This document shows positions 10,633-21,793 of a DNA stretch of 64,000 nt, piece by piece. Source of the DNA: Laburnicola sp. R22_1 (lineage: Eukaryota; Ascomycota; Dothideomycetes; Pleosporales; Didymosphaeriaceae); NCBI GenBank assembly GCA_014281115.1, contig JACONQ010000012.1, positions 1,984,001-2,048,000 of the forward strand, written 5' to 3'. How positions within the stretch are numbered: position 1 is the stretch's first letter; each line of letters opens with the position of its first letter. A model generated the notes under the pieces. The model made no database searches. It saw only the letters and a list, made by a program, of their open reading frames with translations, and was not told the DNA's origin. The position numbers and the translations under genes were made by a program.

Positions 10633-11867
10633 ATGTTCGTTCACTTCATTCTAGTCGCTTTCCTCGCATCAGCAGGTCTCATCGAGGGAGCCGCTTTGGA
10701 TTTCTCCAACAGGGCAAATGTAGTCGCTAGGCAGTTCGGAGGCCAGGGAGGAGGCCAGCGAGGAGGTAAGGGAGGAGGCCAGCGAGGAGGCCAGGGAGGA
10801 GGCCAGCGAGGAGGCCAGGGAGGAGGCCAGCGAGGAGGCCAGGGAGGAGGCCAGGGAGGAGGTCAGCAAGGTGGTCAGCAAGGCGGCCAGCAAGGTGGTC
10901 AGCAAGGTGGTCAGCAAGGTGGTCAGCAAGGAGGCCAGCAGGGAGGCCAAACATGCTTGAACAACAACCTGATTCAAACCGCCAGCACCCTCACCGGTCA
11001 GGAGGACGGCACTGAGGGCATCAAGCCCGGCCAAGCACCCTCAGCTGTGTAAGTTTCTCCGCTACCTCAACAGTCGCATGTGCTGACCTTCCCGCCAGTG
11101 ATCCAGCCAACTTCATCAACTTCTGTGAGGGTCAGGAACTCACCAATGGCATGCAAATCATGTCCGGATCCTGCAACGGTATCCCAATGGGCCAGATACC
11201 CGCCCAGGCGAACATGATCACGGCCGTGATAACCAACCCCCAAGTGGGCGTCCAAGTACCTGCCGACACCGATTTCGATATCGAGGTTCAAACTCAGCAT
11301 CTCAGCGCCGGTTTCTTCGTCAACCCGACAACCAACTACTACACCGCGCCGCAAGAGTTGGACGATAAAGGCGATATCATCGGTCACTGCCACGTCACGG
11401 TTCAAGACATCGGGGACATGCAAGCGACTACGCCTCCCGACCCGACCACATTCGCCTTCTTCAAAGGCATCGACGACGCCGGCAACGGGCAGGGTCTGCT
11501 CAAGGCTACCGTCACCGGTGGCCTCCCCGTCGGTGTCTACCGCGTATGCACCATGATCGCCGCCCGGAACCACCAACCGGTCAACATGCCTGTTGCCCAG
11601 CGCGGAGCCCAAGATGATTGCACCAAGTTTGAGGTCGTTCAGTCCGGTAACGGTGGGAACAGGCCGTCGCCCAATAAGAAGAATGGCAACGGGCAGCAGA
11701 ATCAGGACCAGGAGGGCATCTTGAAGAACTCGGGAGACAAGGGGAATGGAGACAAGGGGAATGGAGGCCAGGGGAACGGAGGTCAAGGGAACGGAGGCCA
11801 GGGGAACAGAGGCAAAGGGAAAGGATTCCAAGGCAAGGGGAAAGGAGGCAAAGGAAAGCGGAGGTAA
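10633..11867 (+). CDS. Secreted Gly-Gln repeat protein with conserved extracellular domain
   Basis: Two exons, 10633-11048 and 11099-11867, with a 50-nt GT-AG intron that preserves frame, give 394 residues. Residues 1-20 form a signal peptide (MFVHFILVAFLASAGLIEGA). A low-complexity tract of GGQ/GGQRGG/GGKGG repeats follows (about residues 36-105). The conserved domain starts at TCLNNNLIQTASTLTGQEDG. It continues through NFINFCEGQELTNGMQIMSGSCNGIPMGQIPA, a beta-rich part with GHCHVTVQDI and TTPPDPTTFAFFKGIDD, and ends at GLPVGVYRVCTMIAARNHQPVNMPVAQRGAQDDC. The C-terminal tail is again Gly/Lys/Asn repeats (GNGGQGNGG). Homologues in fungi are secreted and of unknown function, sometimes misnamed ribosomal protein S17. 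A wall or matrix role is inference from the repeats and signal peptide. Confidence 0.82.
10738..10950 (+). repeat. Tandem coding repeat, 12-15 nt units (Gly-Gly-Gln)
   Basis: About 14-17 tandem units of the type GGAGGCCAGGGA / GGAGGCCAGCGA, then GGTGGTCAGCAA. The first part alternates GGQ-G and GGQ-R units; the second part is nearly uniform GGQQ. The block is in frame, so unit gain or loss would keep the protein readable. Confidence 0.9.
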
Positions 11868-12296
11868 GGACAACGCCAAATGATGACGCGACTGTCAGCA
11901 GCAACTGGGGAGGAAGGTTTAGAGCATGAGCCGGCCTGTCGGACAGCGACATATGGTTGTATTTGTTCTTTAACTTCTGATTACCATCGCACGCCTTGTT
12001 GCGTTTGGTAGAAGTACTGTCCTTTATAATTGCAATGAATTCCTTCAATGGGGTTTTGAACCAGCGTGCCAGACAGGGCGGTGATTCTAATTAGTCGCCT
12101 TTAGCCTTCGATCAAGGACTTGTATTATGCATTCCATGTTTTCACCCTGCGAATCTTGATAAAATTGTGGTCTAAGGTAGTGAGCTTAGTACAAGGAGGT
12201 TCGTATATTTAGCAATAAGTCTAAGTTTCCCAACTCTTTATTATTCCTAGAATATAGCTGGAAATATCACAGTCCACCAAGAAGCTCCTACGCGAA
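11868..12296. other. Intergenic between convergent genes
   Basis: 3' flank of the secreted repeat protein and of the hydrolase remnant. Nothing else is seen. Confidence 0.5.
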
Positions 12297-13150
12297 TCAC
12301 CGCCTCTCCTGGCCAGCCTTCGCTGCATACTCGAGACCGTCGACAATCTCGCTGGGCTGGCTAAGGAAAGGTGAATGCGACCCGCCCGTCTTGAAAGTAA
12401 GCGCATCGGCACCCAACGCCTGCGCCATCTGCTGTTGTACAGACATTGGCAATGCCTGGTCAGCCTCACGGAAGAAGTACCAGCACGGGATCTCGAGCCA
12501 CGGCTCGTACAATACTGGATCGGTAAAAACACGAGCAGATTGGTGCTATAACTTGGAAATTGCCTTGTCCCGGGCTTCCGCGTCGGGGTGGTAGAAGACA
12601 ACTTCTGGTGTTGCAGCGTGGCAGTTTGTCAGTCATGGATCCTAACAAATCAAAGCTTCCAAAGGGCTTATACATCGAATTTCATCCAGGGAAGGAACTG
12701 GCCGCCAAGCATGGCTTTCAAAGTCCACGGGTCGCCCCCTTGGGCGTGACGAAAGCGGAAAGATAAACGAGGATGATAAAACCGCCTTATTATTTACCCG
12801 CCGCCTAGCGCTGCTTCAGCCCAGACCCTCGACAGAATTCTACCCCACGACACCACCGTACGAGTGCACCAGCAGGACGATTTCTTTGCCCTCGTCAGCG
12901 AGCCTCACTATAGTGGAACGGAGGGCGGCGACGGGTCGGAATCGACGTCCGTCGGGACTGAACTCGGTGGCATTTTCGGCACCTGGTGCATGATTACGTC
13001 CCAGATATGTGCCGTTGTACGTTTCGTTATTTCCCCTTCTTGGCCTCTTCGCCCGGTCGGCCACACCCACTGCCGCACCATTGGCCCGAAGGATGCGCTA
13101 CCTAGTAAATGCTGCATTCTTGCTCTCCTCCACAAAACCATGGTTGTGGT
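12297..13150 (-). pseudogene. Alpha/beta hydrolase remnant
   Basis: Broken copy of a small serine alpha/beta hydrolase of the kind common in fungi. The nucleophile elbow survives (RSTIVRLADEGKEIVLLVHSYGGVVG), as does the C-terminal part with the His loop (LYEPWLEIPCWYFF, ADALTFKTGGSHSPFLSQPSEIVDGL). The frame is destroyed. A TAG follows GGVVG, a TGA follows within about ten codons, and a frame change is needed to read FIILVYLSAFVTPKGAT. More stops lie around 12660-12720, and a CAG-to-TAG change sits in KL*HQSARVFTDPV. The N terminus upstream of 13070 is also scattered over two frames. Several independent lesions make a sequencing error unlikely. An intact paralogue elsewhere in the genome would be expected. 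Confidence 0.82.
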
Positions 13151-13583
13151 CCTTCCAGCGAAGGGAAGAAGCGTGCAAGTTCTTTCTTGTGCTGCCCAGA
13201 GTTATGTTTCAATAAAAATCGTGAAGCCCTCGCGAGGACGGTCCTTTCGGCTTTTTTACCTTCGAAGGTATGCTGGCCGCCTGTTTTCGTGGCACAGTGG
13301 ATGCTATTTTTCTTCATCATTCCACAGCATTGGGGAAAGTGCGACTATTTGTCGGCGGAGTTAATGGTTATAAGGTAGTTTTTCATTGTACCTTGTTCCT
13401 GTAACACCCCTTAGATGCGAATCATTGCCGTTTTTTTATTCCAGTAGGTCTGTCAGATCTGATGGAGATGGTATGCTCATCGGTTTCGCCTTCTATCACC
13501 CAGCTGGTTGTCGCTTCCTGTCCTCAGCCTCGCCCTGAATTCATTAGTCCCTACAGACCTCTTGTCTAAATTCCAAAATTCAA
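13151..13583. other. Intergenic, nothing recognised
   Basis: Mirror-image frames on both strands at 13100-13380; no family match and no repeat noticed. Confidence 0.45.
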
Positions 13584-14701
13584 ATGTTAGCCGAGATACT
13601 CCTCCCACGGGTCACACAAGACGTCTCGGACCAGGCTCCCGGGCTGCGCGCGACTACGACCACACTGCTGGTTCCTGCGACCTTCTTCGTCTTTTTGCGG
13701 TTTGCCGCGCGCTACAGGAGCGGCCTCAATTGTGGCGCTGACGATCGCTTGATCGTGGTCTCGCTGGTTGGCTTGTATCCTTCGCGAGACCACATTTCTG
13801 GACGCTAAAACCACGCGCAGTTCTTCTGCTACGCTGCTGGAGGAATCAACTATGGCAGTATGTCTGATTTCTCTCCGTACCAATGTGGCGTATACCCGCT
13901 GACTCCTCAGCGATGCACTGGGGCCTGGGAAGACATGCGAACACTCTCCAACCTACAAACGTCATCATGGTGTTAAAGGTGAACACTTCTACTTCTAGAA
14001 CATGGTCGCCGGCCTTCATACTACGATTTCCGCCATGTTATAGCTCCTCGTTGCCTTCGAATGCATATACTGCACCGGTGTAGGCATGGTCAAGCTCTCG
14101 TTGCTCCTAATGTACACGCTCATCTTCCCTCTGAAGAATTTTCGCATCGCAACCTATATTCTGGGCTATATCACAATCGGCTGGGTCATTGCCATCAACA
14201 GGGTTAGCATATTCCAGTGCAACCCCATCGAGAAGGCGTGGCTAGGTCCCTCAATCCCGGGCACCTGCATCAACCTCAAAGCCTCCTTCATCGGCAACGC
14301 TGTGCCTAACATATTGACCGACGTCGCCATCCTTTGCATGCCTGTAGCGCAGGTATGGAAGTTGCACGTGTCGCCCACGCACCGCGCGAGCTTGATCTTC
14401 ATGTTTCTCTTGGGTGGATTGTCAGTGGTACCACGTATCCATTACCAGCTCGCCGTTTCTGACTGTGGCTTCCAGTGTCCTGTTCGCCAGTGTATACCAC
14501 TTCACGACAATCCTGCATTTCGACATCGCAGATACCACAGGAACGCTCGCAACGGCATGCACATGGTGCGTAGTCGAGGTGGCCTCTGTGGTCATCAGTG
14601 CCTGTCTGCCGACTTTGCGGCCGCTGCTGCTCATGGTATCCTCGCAATTCGGAAGCAGTTTGGGGCTGTCCGGCAAGGGCGCATCGACCGGGGGACTGTA
14701 A
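13584..14701 (+). CDS. Pth11-like seven-transmembrane protein (fungal rhodopsin-type domain)
   Basis: Integral plasma-membrane protein, a putative receptor. Five exons fit in frame: 13584-13766, 13821-13857, 13911-13978, 14044-14420 and 14476-14701, giving 296 residues. Landmarks of the family are FLRFAARYRSGLNCGADDRLIV, GINYGTMHWGLGRHANTLQP, FECIYCTGVGMVKLSLLLMYTLIFP, RVSIFQCNPIEKAW, GTCINLKASFIGNAVPNILTDVAILCMP and the last helix SVVISACLPTLRPL. Seven hydrophobic helices can be counted. Introns are 53-65 nt. The first donor (GTTGGC) is weak, chosen because it alone keeps the phase. No N-terminal CFEM domain is present. The C-terminal tail is short, ending STGGL; a further donor (GTAAGA) overlaps the stop, so another exon is possible. 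Confidence 0.75.
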
Positions 14702-15013
14702 GACTAAAATTAACTTCTTAGCCTCAGAACAGTTGCTGTTTGTATGTTTCCTCTTCAAGTTGGCTGACACGCGTCCTCATGGACTCTAGCCCTGGGAATA
14801 GTACTGTGGGGGGCTGTGCTGGAGCTTGGTGCTTTATCATGGTCGTTTCGTTTGAGGGAGACGAGGCAGCACAGGAGTTTTCATTCATATGCAACTCAAC
14901 CTTTTGCAGATTATGAGTTTCGTAGTTGCAAGCGCCAAGGTATAAGTTGACAGGTTATTGGTGTAGGGATTCCAGCTACCAACGAGGTAAAGCTCTTATG
15001 TGAAATAGCTTCC
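14702..15013. other. Intergenic between convergent genes
   Basis: Possible last exon of the receptor gene in the first 100 bases; otherwise 3' flanks only. Confidence 0.4.
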
Positions 15014-17384
15014 CTAGAAGCGCATACCGCCCCCAAAACCCATACCGAAATACGTCTCATCACCCCAAAGACCAGCATCGAAGAACATATCCATGTCAAA
15101 ATCCGGCTCTCGCATGAATGACAGCGACTCGCGTGCGTTGTTAGTATTCATGTTGAAGCTAGAATCCGCCGGGATTTGAGGACATCCGGCTGACTCCAAC
15201 GTTGCGGGCGTAGCAGGGAAACCAGCTCCTTCCACCAGCCCATGGGCTAAGCTCTGCACCGTGTCTGGCGTTGGTATGCGATATAGAGTAGTTTTCCTTG
15301 GGCTAATCTTCTTCGTGAACCAAGACTTTGTCATGTCCAAGATCATCTCCATTGCCCAATAGAAATCCGCATGGGAATTCTGCGTCTTTTTGTACGTACT
15401 CAAACTTCTCATGCGATAGCAGAGTGACTCAAGGTAGAGATCCAAACGGGCGCGTTCATGGGCCGCCTTCACGTCCCATTGAGCTACAGCGTGCATGTCG
15501 CTTGGGATGCAAAGCCGCGCAAGCGTTATGACAACATGAGGAATGCGAAACCATTCCGAAAACGCTATCAAGTAATAGTCAGATACAGGACATGCCAGCA
15601 TCGTATCGAAGTAGCGTTTGCAAGCTTCGAGGGTGGCCAGCAGAGCATTGAGCTGCAGAGCATCAGGCAGGTATGTTTGGCTTGTAGGTGGAGGTGTTCT
15701 CAAAGCTATGCTATGAAGCTGCATGTCAGTGAAAGCGGAAGAAAGGTCGACGACTGGTGGGTGAATAGGTTAATAGTTGTTCAGATCAAGAATGGAAGGA
15801 GACTTACGCATTTGAAAATCATCGGCATAGGGTTCGCCTTTCCATTCTTCGAGCTGACTTTCCAAAAATCGGAAGTTTATCGCTATGCGGGGATCGGTAA
15901 CATGAAGTTCGACGGTCTCTTCAGTGAAGAAGCAGTCATTTATCTGGTCGTCCAATCGTCTTATCGCCAACATGTGTCCGATTATTGCATCTGAAGGATA
16001 CTCTTGAGCGTCTTTTAAATTTCGACTACACTGTCCCATATACTCTGTGTATTTTAGCAGATTAGGCTTTTGCAAGCCAGCAGCAACCCTGAGAGACTTA
16101 GTTTAGTCGCGAGGAAGAGATGGCAAAGCGTACAAGGACGAGAGATAGTAACAACCAAGCAACGTTCGCTGTCGTTCGCTTTGCTCCGTTGCAGATAGTT
16201 CTGGGGGTGGCGGTCGTCCTGGAAAGCGCACAGTGGATCTTCCATCACCTTGATGCAGACCGAGATCAAGTGCGAGACCATTTGCCGTCGTCTGCATGAA
16301 GAAGATCTGTTGAGTCTTGTGGCTGAACACGAAATGATACCTACAAACTTAGTGTACATTGAACATGGGATGGAGCTTTTGACTTGCCTCGACAGATACA
16401 CGAGAACGCTTTGTAACAATGAGATATTTCTTCGTGGGCGAATGAATGTGTGATTCGCCAGCTCCCTCCGATAGAGTTTGTCCAAATATCGTTGTAGTGG
16501 GTGATCTTCCCACGAGGCAACTGTTATGATGGCGAGGAAGAGCATAGGTTTAGCAGAATGTAGGCTCGAGGCTGACACAGAGGAATCGATAGGAACAAAT
16601 GGAAAGGTTGTGCACATAGACCGATAACTTTCCACGAATTTATCAGCTTCTCCGCTACTCAGAAGGTTCGTTACTTTCTGATCATCAATGGGAGACTCCG
16701 CTTTGCGAGGACTGTTGAATGGGGCTTTGGGCGCACGACTCATATCATGCCCTTCCTCGAAGCTATGGATTTTGCGTAACTTCTCGAGATACTCTTTATC
16801 CATAGTATCCGCTGCATCCGCATCCGCATTTTGGCAAGGATCGAGTGCTTCTACTGACTCTGAATGCCGGGATTCCTGTTGCTCAAAAGACTCCGGGAAC
16901 GGCAACCAGCTTCCAGGCCCTAAAGGCTGCTCCTTTCGACCAGCTTCGGCCTGAGGGACACTCGCAGCGGCAGGATGAAGTTCTGATGGAGAGGCGGACT
17001 GAGCGATGGTGGGAGCGGCATCCGAATTTGCAAGGCTGGCAACAAGCCCATCAATCTTTTGTTCCACTTGCGATATGCGACTATAGAGTACCCATTAGAC
17101 AAAGAATACTTCTTTGAAGATCAAGCTTACGATGGCCCGCGAGCACGCCTTGGGCGACGCGGGGTTTCGGCCCAGACACATTCACGTCTTGCGCTGAAAC
17201 ATCTTATTGGAGTTAACCTCAGGATCGTAGATGAAACGGGAGGCGAGACTGCAGCATACCTCTGGCACGTGCCCGCCTGCTCACTCGGCAGACAGCGTGT
17301 CTTAAGATTTCGGCAGCGCTGACAGGCCTGAGTAACACGCATACTTGCGGTTTTAGCGGAAACGGAACCTTCAGTGCTCTCCAT
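15014..17384 (-). CDS. Zn(II)2Cys6 transcription factor
   Basis: Nuclear DNA-binding regulator. Six exons join in frame to 699 residues: 17384-17260, 17202-17131, 17080-16388, 16322-16134, 16088-15808 and 15753-15014. The zinc cluster is at C21-X2-C24-X6-C31-X8-C40-X2-C43-X6-C50, followed by a basic linker (RRPRRARGPS) and a short coiled segment, QVEQKIDGLVASLA. The fungal-specific middle domain is recognisable (PFVPIDSSVSASSLHSAKPMLFLAIITVAS, LQSVLVYLS, LALDLGLHQ, RTLLGCYYLSSLVAAGLQKP). The C terminus is Asp/Phe/Gly-rich (DFDMDMFFDAGLW), fitting an activation region. Intron 3 (16323-16387) appears to be GC-AG, with donor AG|GCAAGT. Target genes are unknown; the neighbouring receptor gene is convergent, not a cluster partner by itself. 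Confidence 0.87.
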
Positions 17385-18181
17385 GCCGGTTTGAACTTTA
17401 GAGGAAGTGGAGGAAGAAGCTGCAGAGCAGACTAAAGGGTAGCGGGACGGATGTTAAAAAATCACCGGTCCGACTTGCCCGCTAGTGACTAATCCAATCC
17501 TACACGCTTTATTTCCGGTATAGCGGTAGCGGTGAGCAACTTTCATCGACCAAAGTCAACCCATCAATCCAGCAATGGTATGGTGCATTAGTTCCCTAGA
17601 CTAGTTGCTATCACGATTGGTCATCGACTTCTTCCATTGCTGATATTCGAGATTACCTAAGGTAACTCTTCTTCATGGTTAGTGTTGTTCAGAACCCCTT
17701 AGGCTGCGCCGATATCAGCAACACACGTCTGCCCATAAAGAGACGGGAGCATTTAAAAAGGCAGATTGAAGAGTGTGATAGTCAAAATCTAACAATCTTC
17801 TTAGCATCATTATCATCAATCTGCTGGTTCTTCGCCAACATATTACCAGCAGCAAGCCGGCTGTTATTCCGGCCACTGCAGGGCTTAACACAGTCTTTCT
17901 TATCCCGAAGCAAGTTGAAAGGACTATGCGGCGGAATTGTGATGGCAATCACGTTCAGCGGCAATTGACTACGAAGGTACCTATGGTATATTAGAAGTTC
18001 GTAGTGCTTTGTGGGGTTGTAGAACCAACCTACAAGATTAGGTACACTAATTTTTGAGCAGACATATAAATGTTTATTTCCACCCTTTGGTTGCAGCGGA
18101 ACGTGGAGCGGAAGTCGGCACATTCCTCTCATGCCGTTCCGGTGTGCTCGTTCTTCGCTTACTCGGCGAGTCAAATAGATA
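17385..18181. other. Intergenic upstream of transposon pair
   Basis: Contains the promoter side of the Zn2Cys6 gene. 17670-18180 has short frames on both strands without family resemblance. The TA at 18180-18181 is the target duplication of the left transposon. Confidence 0.5.
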
Positions 18182-19966
18182 AGCTCGCGCACAAGGAACT
18201 CGCGCACCCCTAGTTCTCGCGCACCCCCACCAAATCGCGCCCCCTCACAAAGACGCGTATTTTATCAACACTTCTTGTTTAATATGGATATACGCGAGCA
18301 GAGTATACAATTTGCTATCGCGCAATACAATGCTGGCGTTTTTACAAGCCAACGAGCCGCCGCAAAGGCCTACGGTGTTCCTCCCTCCACCCTACGCGAT
18401 CGACTAGGTGGCATGGCGAACAGACGCGCCAGCCACGCCAACCAGCAGCGATTGACACCGGATTAAGAAAGCTTCCTAGTAGAGTGGATTCTTGAGCAGG
18501 ATACCAATGGCTACCCTCCCTCGCACGCGCGCGCTCGAGAAATGGCGACCTGAATTCTCCGTATGAACGGCGACGTAGAGCCTCTAGGCAAAAGGTGGAT
18601 GCAACACTTTATACAGCGCAACCTACGCGTTGCTTTTGTTATAGGGAGAAAGCTAGATACAAGCCGCGCTAAGGCAGCTACACCAGAACAAATTAACGCG
18701 TTTCTTAAGCTATTTAAGCGCGTCAGAATTAGGCTAGGCATACAGGTAGAGAATATCTAGAATATTAATAAGACTAGTATTGCCCTTAGTGTAGGTACCA
18801 ACTCCAGGGTGCTTGCAAATAGCCAAAAAAGAAAGGCTTATATCAAGTCGCCAGAGAATCGCGAGTGGGTCTTAATAATTAAGGCTGTATCAGCTACAGG
18901 GCAGAAGCTGCCCTGCGCTGTTATTTTCAAAGGCCAGAGCCTACAAACAACCTGGTTTCCAGCATCTATACCAAATTGGCTCTATACAACCTTAGAGAAT
19001 GGGTGGACCTCGCAGGAGATAGGCCTTAAGTGGTTGCGCCGGCTCTTTCTACCAGAATCAGCGCCTAAGGGTAGCTAATACCGGCTACTCCTCTGCGACG
19101 CGCATAGTAGCTATGTGAATATTAAGTTCCTCTGGGCTTGCAAGCAGGCTCGAGTAGAGCTTCTATTTCTACTAGCTTATTTAACACACCTCCTACAGCC
19201 GCTAGATCTATTAGGGTTCTTAGTTATTAAGTCGAACTATAAAAATCACATACGCGACCTGGCGAGCCTCGACAACGCCGCGCCTATTAAGAAGGCGCGC
19301 TTTATTAGCTACTACCACCTAGCTAGAGAGGAAGGCCTCTTAGAGAGGGTGATTCGGGCTGGCTGGCGCGCTGCTGGTCTTGTTCCTATAACCTAATCAG
19401 GTACTTCTATCCTCACAGGTTATAGGCAGGCCAGCAACGCCGCTACGCCTACCTTAGGACCTCAACGCGATCAATACGCTCTATCGCACCCCTCAGAAAC
19501 CTTAGGACGTGTACGCAACTTAGAAACATATTGAGAGGTCACAAGAGCTATTAAAACCTACGCGCCAGGCATTCCAAAAAATAAGCAAGGCAATAGCTAT
19601 TAGCAATAGTCGAGCAGCAAAGCAGGAATCAATAATCTCTCGCCTACAGTATCAACTAGAGGCTACTAGCTCTTAGAAAAAGCGGAAACGAATCACTGTA
19701 GATTACAACCAAAGATTTGCTAATATTGAGAGTATCAAGCGTACAGTTGATCAAGCTGCTGCTGCAGAAGCTCAGAGCTCTAGGCCTAGAGCTCAGAGGC
19801 GTGCTGTAGCTACAGGGAGGGCAGCGCCTGATACTACCTTTCAATCTATGTGCATAGAGTGGCAATTAGAATAGGCGTTAATAAAATACGCGTCTTTTTT
19901 GTGCGGGTGCGCGATTTGGTGGGGTGCGCGAGTACTAGGGGTGCGCGAGTTCCTTGTGCGCGAGCT
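18182..19966 (+). mobile_element. Pogo/Fot1-like DNA transposon, copy 1
   Basis: 1785-bp element flanked by TA on both sides (18180-18181 and 19967-19968), the duplication expected of Tc1/mariner/pogo insertion. The inverted termini begin AGCTCGCGCACAAGGAACTC and contain GCGCACCCC motifs; they extend for about 60 bp with small differences, then run into AAGACGCGTATTTTAT on both ends. The interior encodes a decayed transposase in the plus direction. An equal-length copy lies 42 bp away in opposite orientation. Confidence 0.9.
18284..19874 (+). pseudogene. Pogo/Fot1-like transposase, decayed (copy 1)
   Basis: Starts at the ATG at 18284 (MDIREQSIQFAIAQYNAG). An N-terminal helix-turn-helix (SQRAAAKAYGVPPSTLRDRL) is followed by a CENP-B-like part (DVEPLGKRWMQHFIQRNLRV). 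The DDE_1 catalytic region contains KLPCAVIFKGQSLQTTWFP, RLLLCDAHSSYVNIKFLWACK, LTHLLQPLDLLGF and ISYYHLAREEGLLERVIRAGWRAAGL. In-frame stops interrupt it after LTPD, after MAT, after VENI and after APKGS, and single-base losses shift the frame near GLVP. The stops fit C-to-T changes. The tail, rich in Gln and Arg, ends at the TAG at 19872-19874. Confidence 0.85.
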
Positions 19967-20008
19967 TAAATACTCGGGCGATTGCGAATGGGACTCGGGT
20001 TTTCTCTA
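19967..20008. other. 42-bp centre of transposon palindrome
   Basis: Unique sequence between the two inverted pogo-like elements. It begins and ends with TA, the target duplications of copy 1 and copy 2 respectively. Confidence 0.85.
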
Positions 20009-21793
20009 AGCTCGCGCACAAGGAACTCGCGCACCCCTAGTACTCGCGCACCCCACCAAATCGCGCACCCGCACAAAAAAGACGCGTATTTTATTAACGC
20101 CTATTCTAATTGCCACTCCATGCACATAGATTGAAAGGTAGTATCAGGCGCTGCCCTCCCTGTAGCTACAGCACGCCTCTGAGCTCTAGGCCTAGAGCTC
20201 TGAGCTTCTGCAGCAGCAGCTTGATCAACTGTACGCTTGATACTCTCAATATTAGCAAATCTTTGGTTGTAATCTACAGTGATTCGTTTCCGCTTTTTCT
20301 AAGAGCTAGTAGCCTCTAGTTGATACTGTAGGCGAGAGATTATTGATTCCTGCTTTGCTGCTCGACTATTGCTAATAGCTATTGCCTTGCTTATTTTTTG
20401 GAATGCCTGGCGCGTAGGTTTTAATAGCTCTTGTGACCTCTCAATATGTTTCTAAGTTGCGTACACGTCCTAAGGTTTCTGAGGGGTGCGATAGAGCGTA
20501 TTGATCGCGTTGAGGTCCTAAGGTAGGCGTAGCGGCGTTGCTGGCCTGCCTATAACCTGTGAGGATAGAAGTACCTGATTAGGGTTATAGGGAACAAGAC
20601 CAGCAGCGCGCCAGCCAGCCCGAATCACCCTCTCTAAGAGGCCTTCCTCTCTAGCTAGGTGGTAGTAGCTAATAAAGCGCGCCTTCTTAATAGGCGCGGC
20701 GTTGTCGAGGCTCGCCAGGTCGCGTATGTGATTTTTATAGTTCGACTTAATAACCAAGAACCCTAATAGATCTAGCGGCTGTAGGAGGTGTGTTAAATAA
20801 GCTAGTAGAAATAGAAGCTCTACTCGAGCCTGCTTGCAAGCCCAGAGGAACTTAATATTCACATAGCTACTATGCGCGTCGCAGAGGAGTAGCCGGTATT
20901 AGCTACCCTTAGGCGCTAATTCTGGTAGAAAGAGCCGGCGCAACCACTTAAGGCCTATCTCCTGCGAGGTCCACCCATTCTCTAAGGTTGTATGGAGCCA
21001 ATTTAGTATAGATGCTGGAAACCAGGTTGTTTGTAGGCTCTGGCCTTTGAAAATAACAGCGCAGGGCAGCTTCTGCCCTGTAGCTGATACAGCCTTAATT
21101 ATTAAGACCCACTCGCGATTCTCTAGCGACTTAATATAAGCCTTTCTTTTTTAGCTATTTGCAAGCACCCTAGAGTTAGTACCTACACTAAGGGCAATAC
21201 TAGTCATTAATATTCTAGATATTCTCTACCTGTATGCCTAGCCTAATTCTGACGCGCTTAAATAGCTCAAAAAACGCGTTAATTTGTTCTAGTGTAGCTG
21301 CCTCAGCGCGGCTTATATCTAGCTTTCTCCCTATAACAGAAGCAACGCGTAGGTTGCGCTGTATAAAGTGTTGCATCCACCTTTTGCCTAGAGGCTCTAC
21401 GTCGCCGTTCATACAGAGAATTCGGGTCGCCATTTCTCGAGCGCGCGCGTGCGAGGGAGGGTAGCCATTAGTATCCTGCTCAAGAATCCACTCTACTAGG
21501 AAGCTTTCTTAATCCGGTGTCAATCGCTGCTGGTTGGCGTGGCTAGCGCGTCTGTTCGCCATGCCACCTAGTCGATCGCGTAGGGTGGAGGGAGGAACAC
21601 CGTAGGCCTTTGCGGCGGCTCGTTGGCTTGTAAAAACGCCAGCATTGTATTGCGCGATAGCAAATTGTATACTCTGCTCGCGTATATCCATATTAAACAA
21701 GAAGTGTTGATAAAATACGCGTCTTTGTGAGGGGGCGCGATTTGGTGGGGGTGCGCGAGAACTAGGGGTGCGCGAGTTCCTTGTGCGCGAGCT
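20009..21793 (-). mobile_element. Pogo/Fot1-like DNA transposon, copy 2 (inverted)
   Basis: Same length (1785 bp) and termini as copy 1, flanked by TA at 20007-20008 and 21794-21795, transposase on the minus strand. The two copies are nearly identical over long stretches and share several stop codons, so they descend from one already damaged element or were homogenised. Confidence 0.9.
20101..21691 (-). pseudogene. Pogo/Fot1-like transposase, decayed (copy 2)
   Basis: Mirror of copy 1, from the ATG at 21691. It shares the stops after LTPD, after VENI and after APKGS, but reads through where copy 1 has MAT* (ATRILCMNGD here), and it keeps the frame GLVPYNPNQVLLSSQV that copy 1 lost. It is therefore the less damaged copy but still cannot encode a full transposase. 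Confidence 0.85.

Noticed and set aside
10738..10950. Possible CRISPR-like or satellite array
   Set aside because: Units are contiguous, in frame and code for GGQ; no spacers, and the host is a fungus.
11067..11879. 270-residue minus-strand frame antisense to the secreted repeat protein
   Set aside because: Its repeats (SVPLASVPL) are the complement of the coding GGQ/GNGG-type repeats; no independent support.
13584..17384. Secondary-metabolite gene cluster around the receptor and regulator
   Set aside because: No polyketide, peptide or terpene synthase or tailoring enzymes are present nearby.
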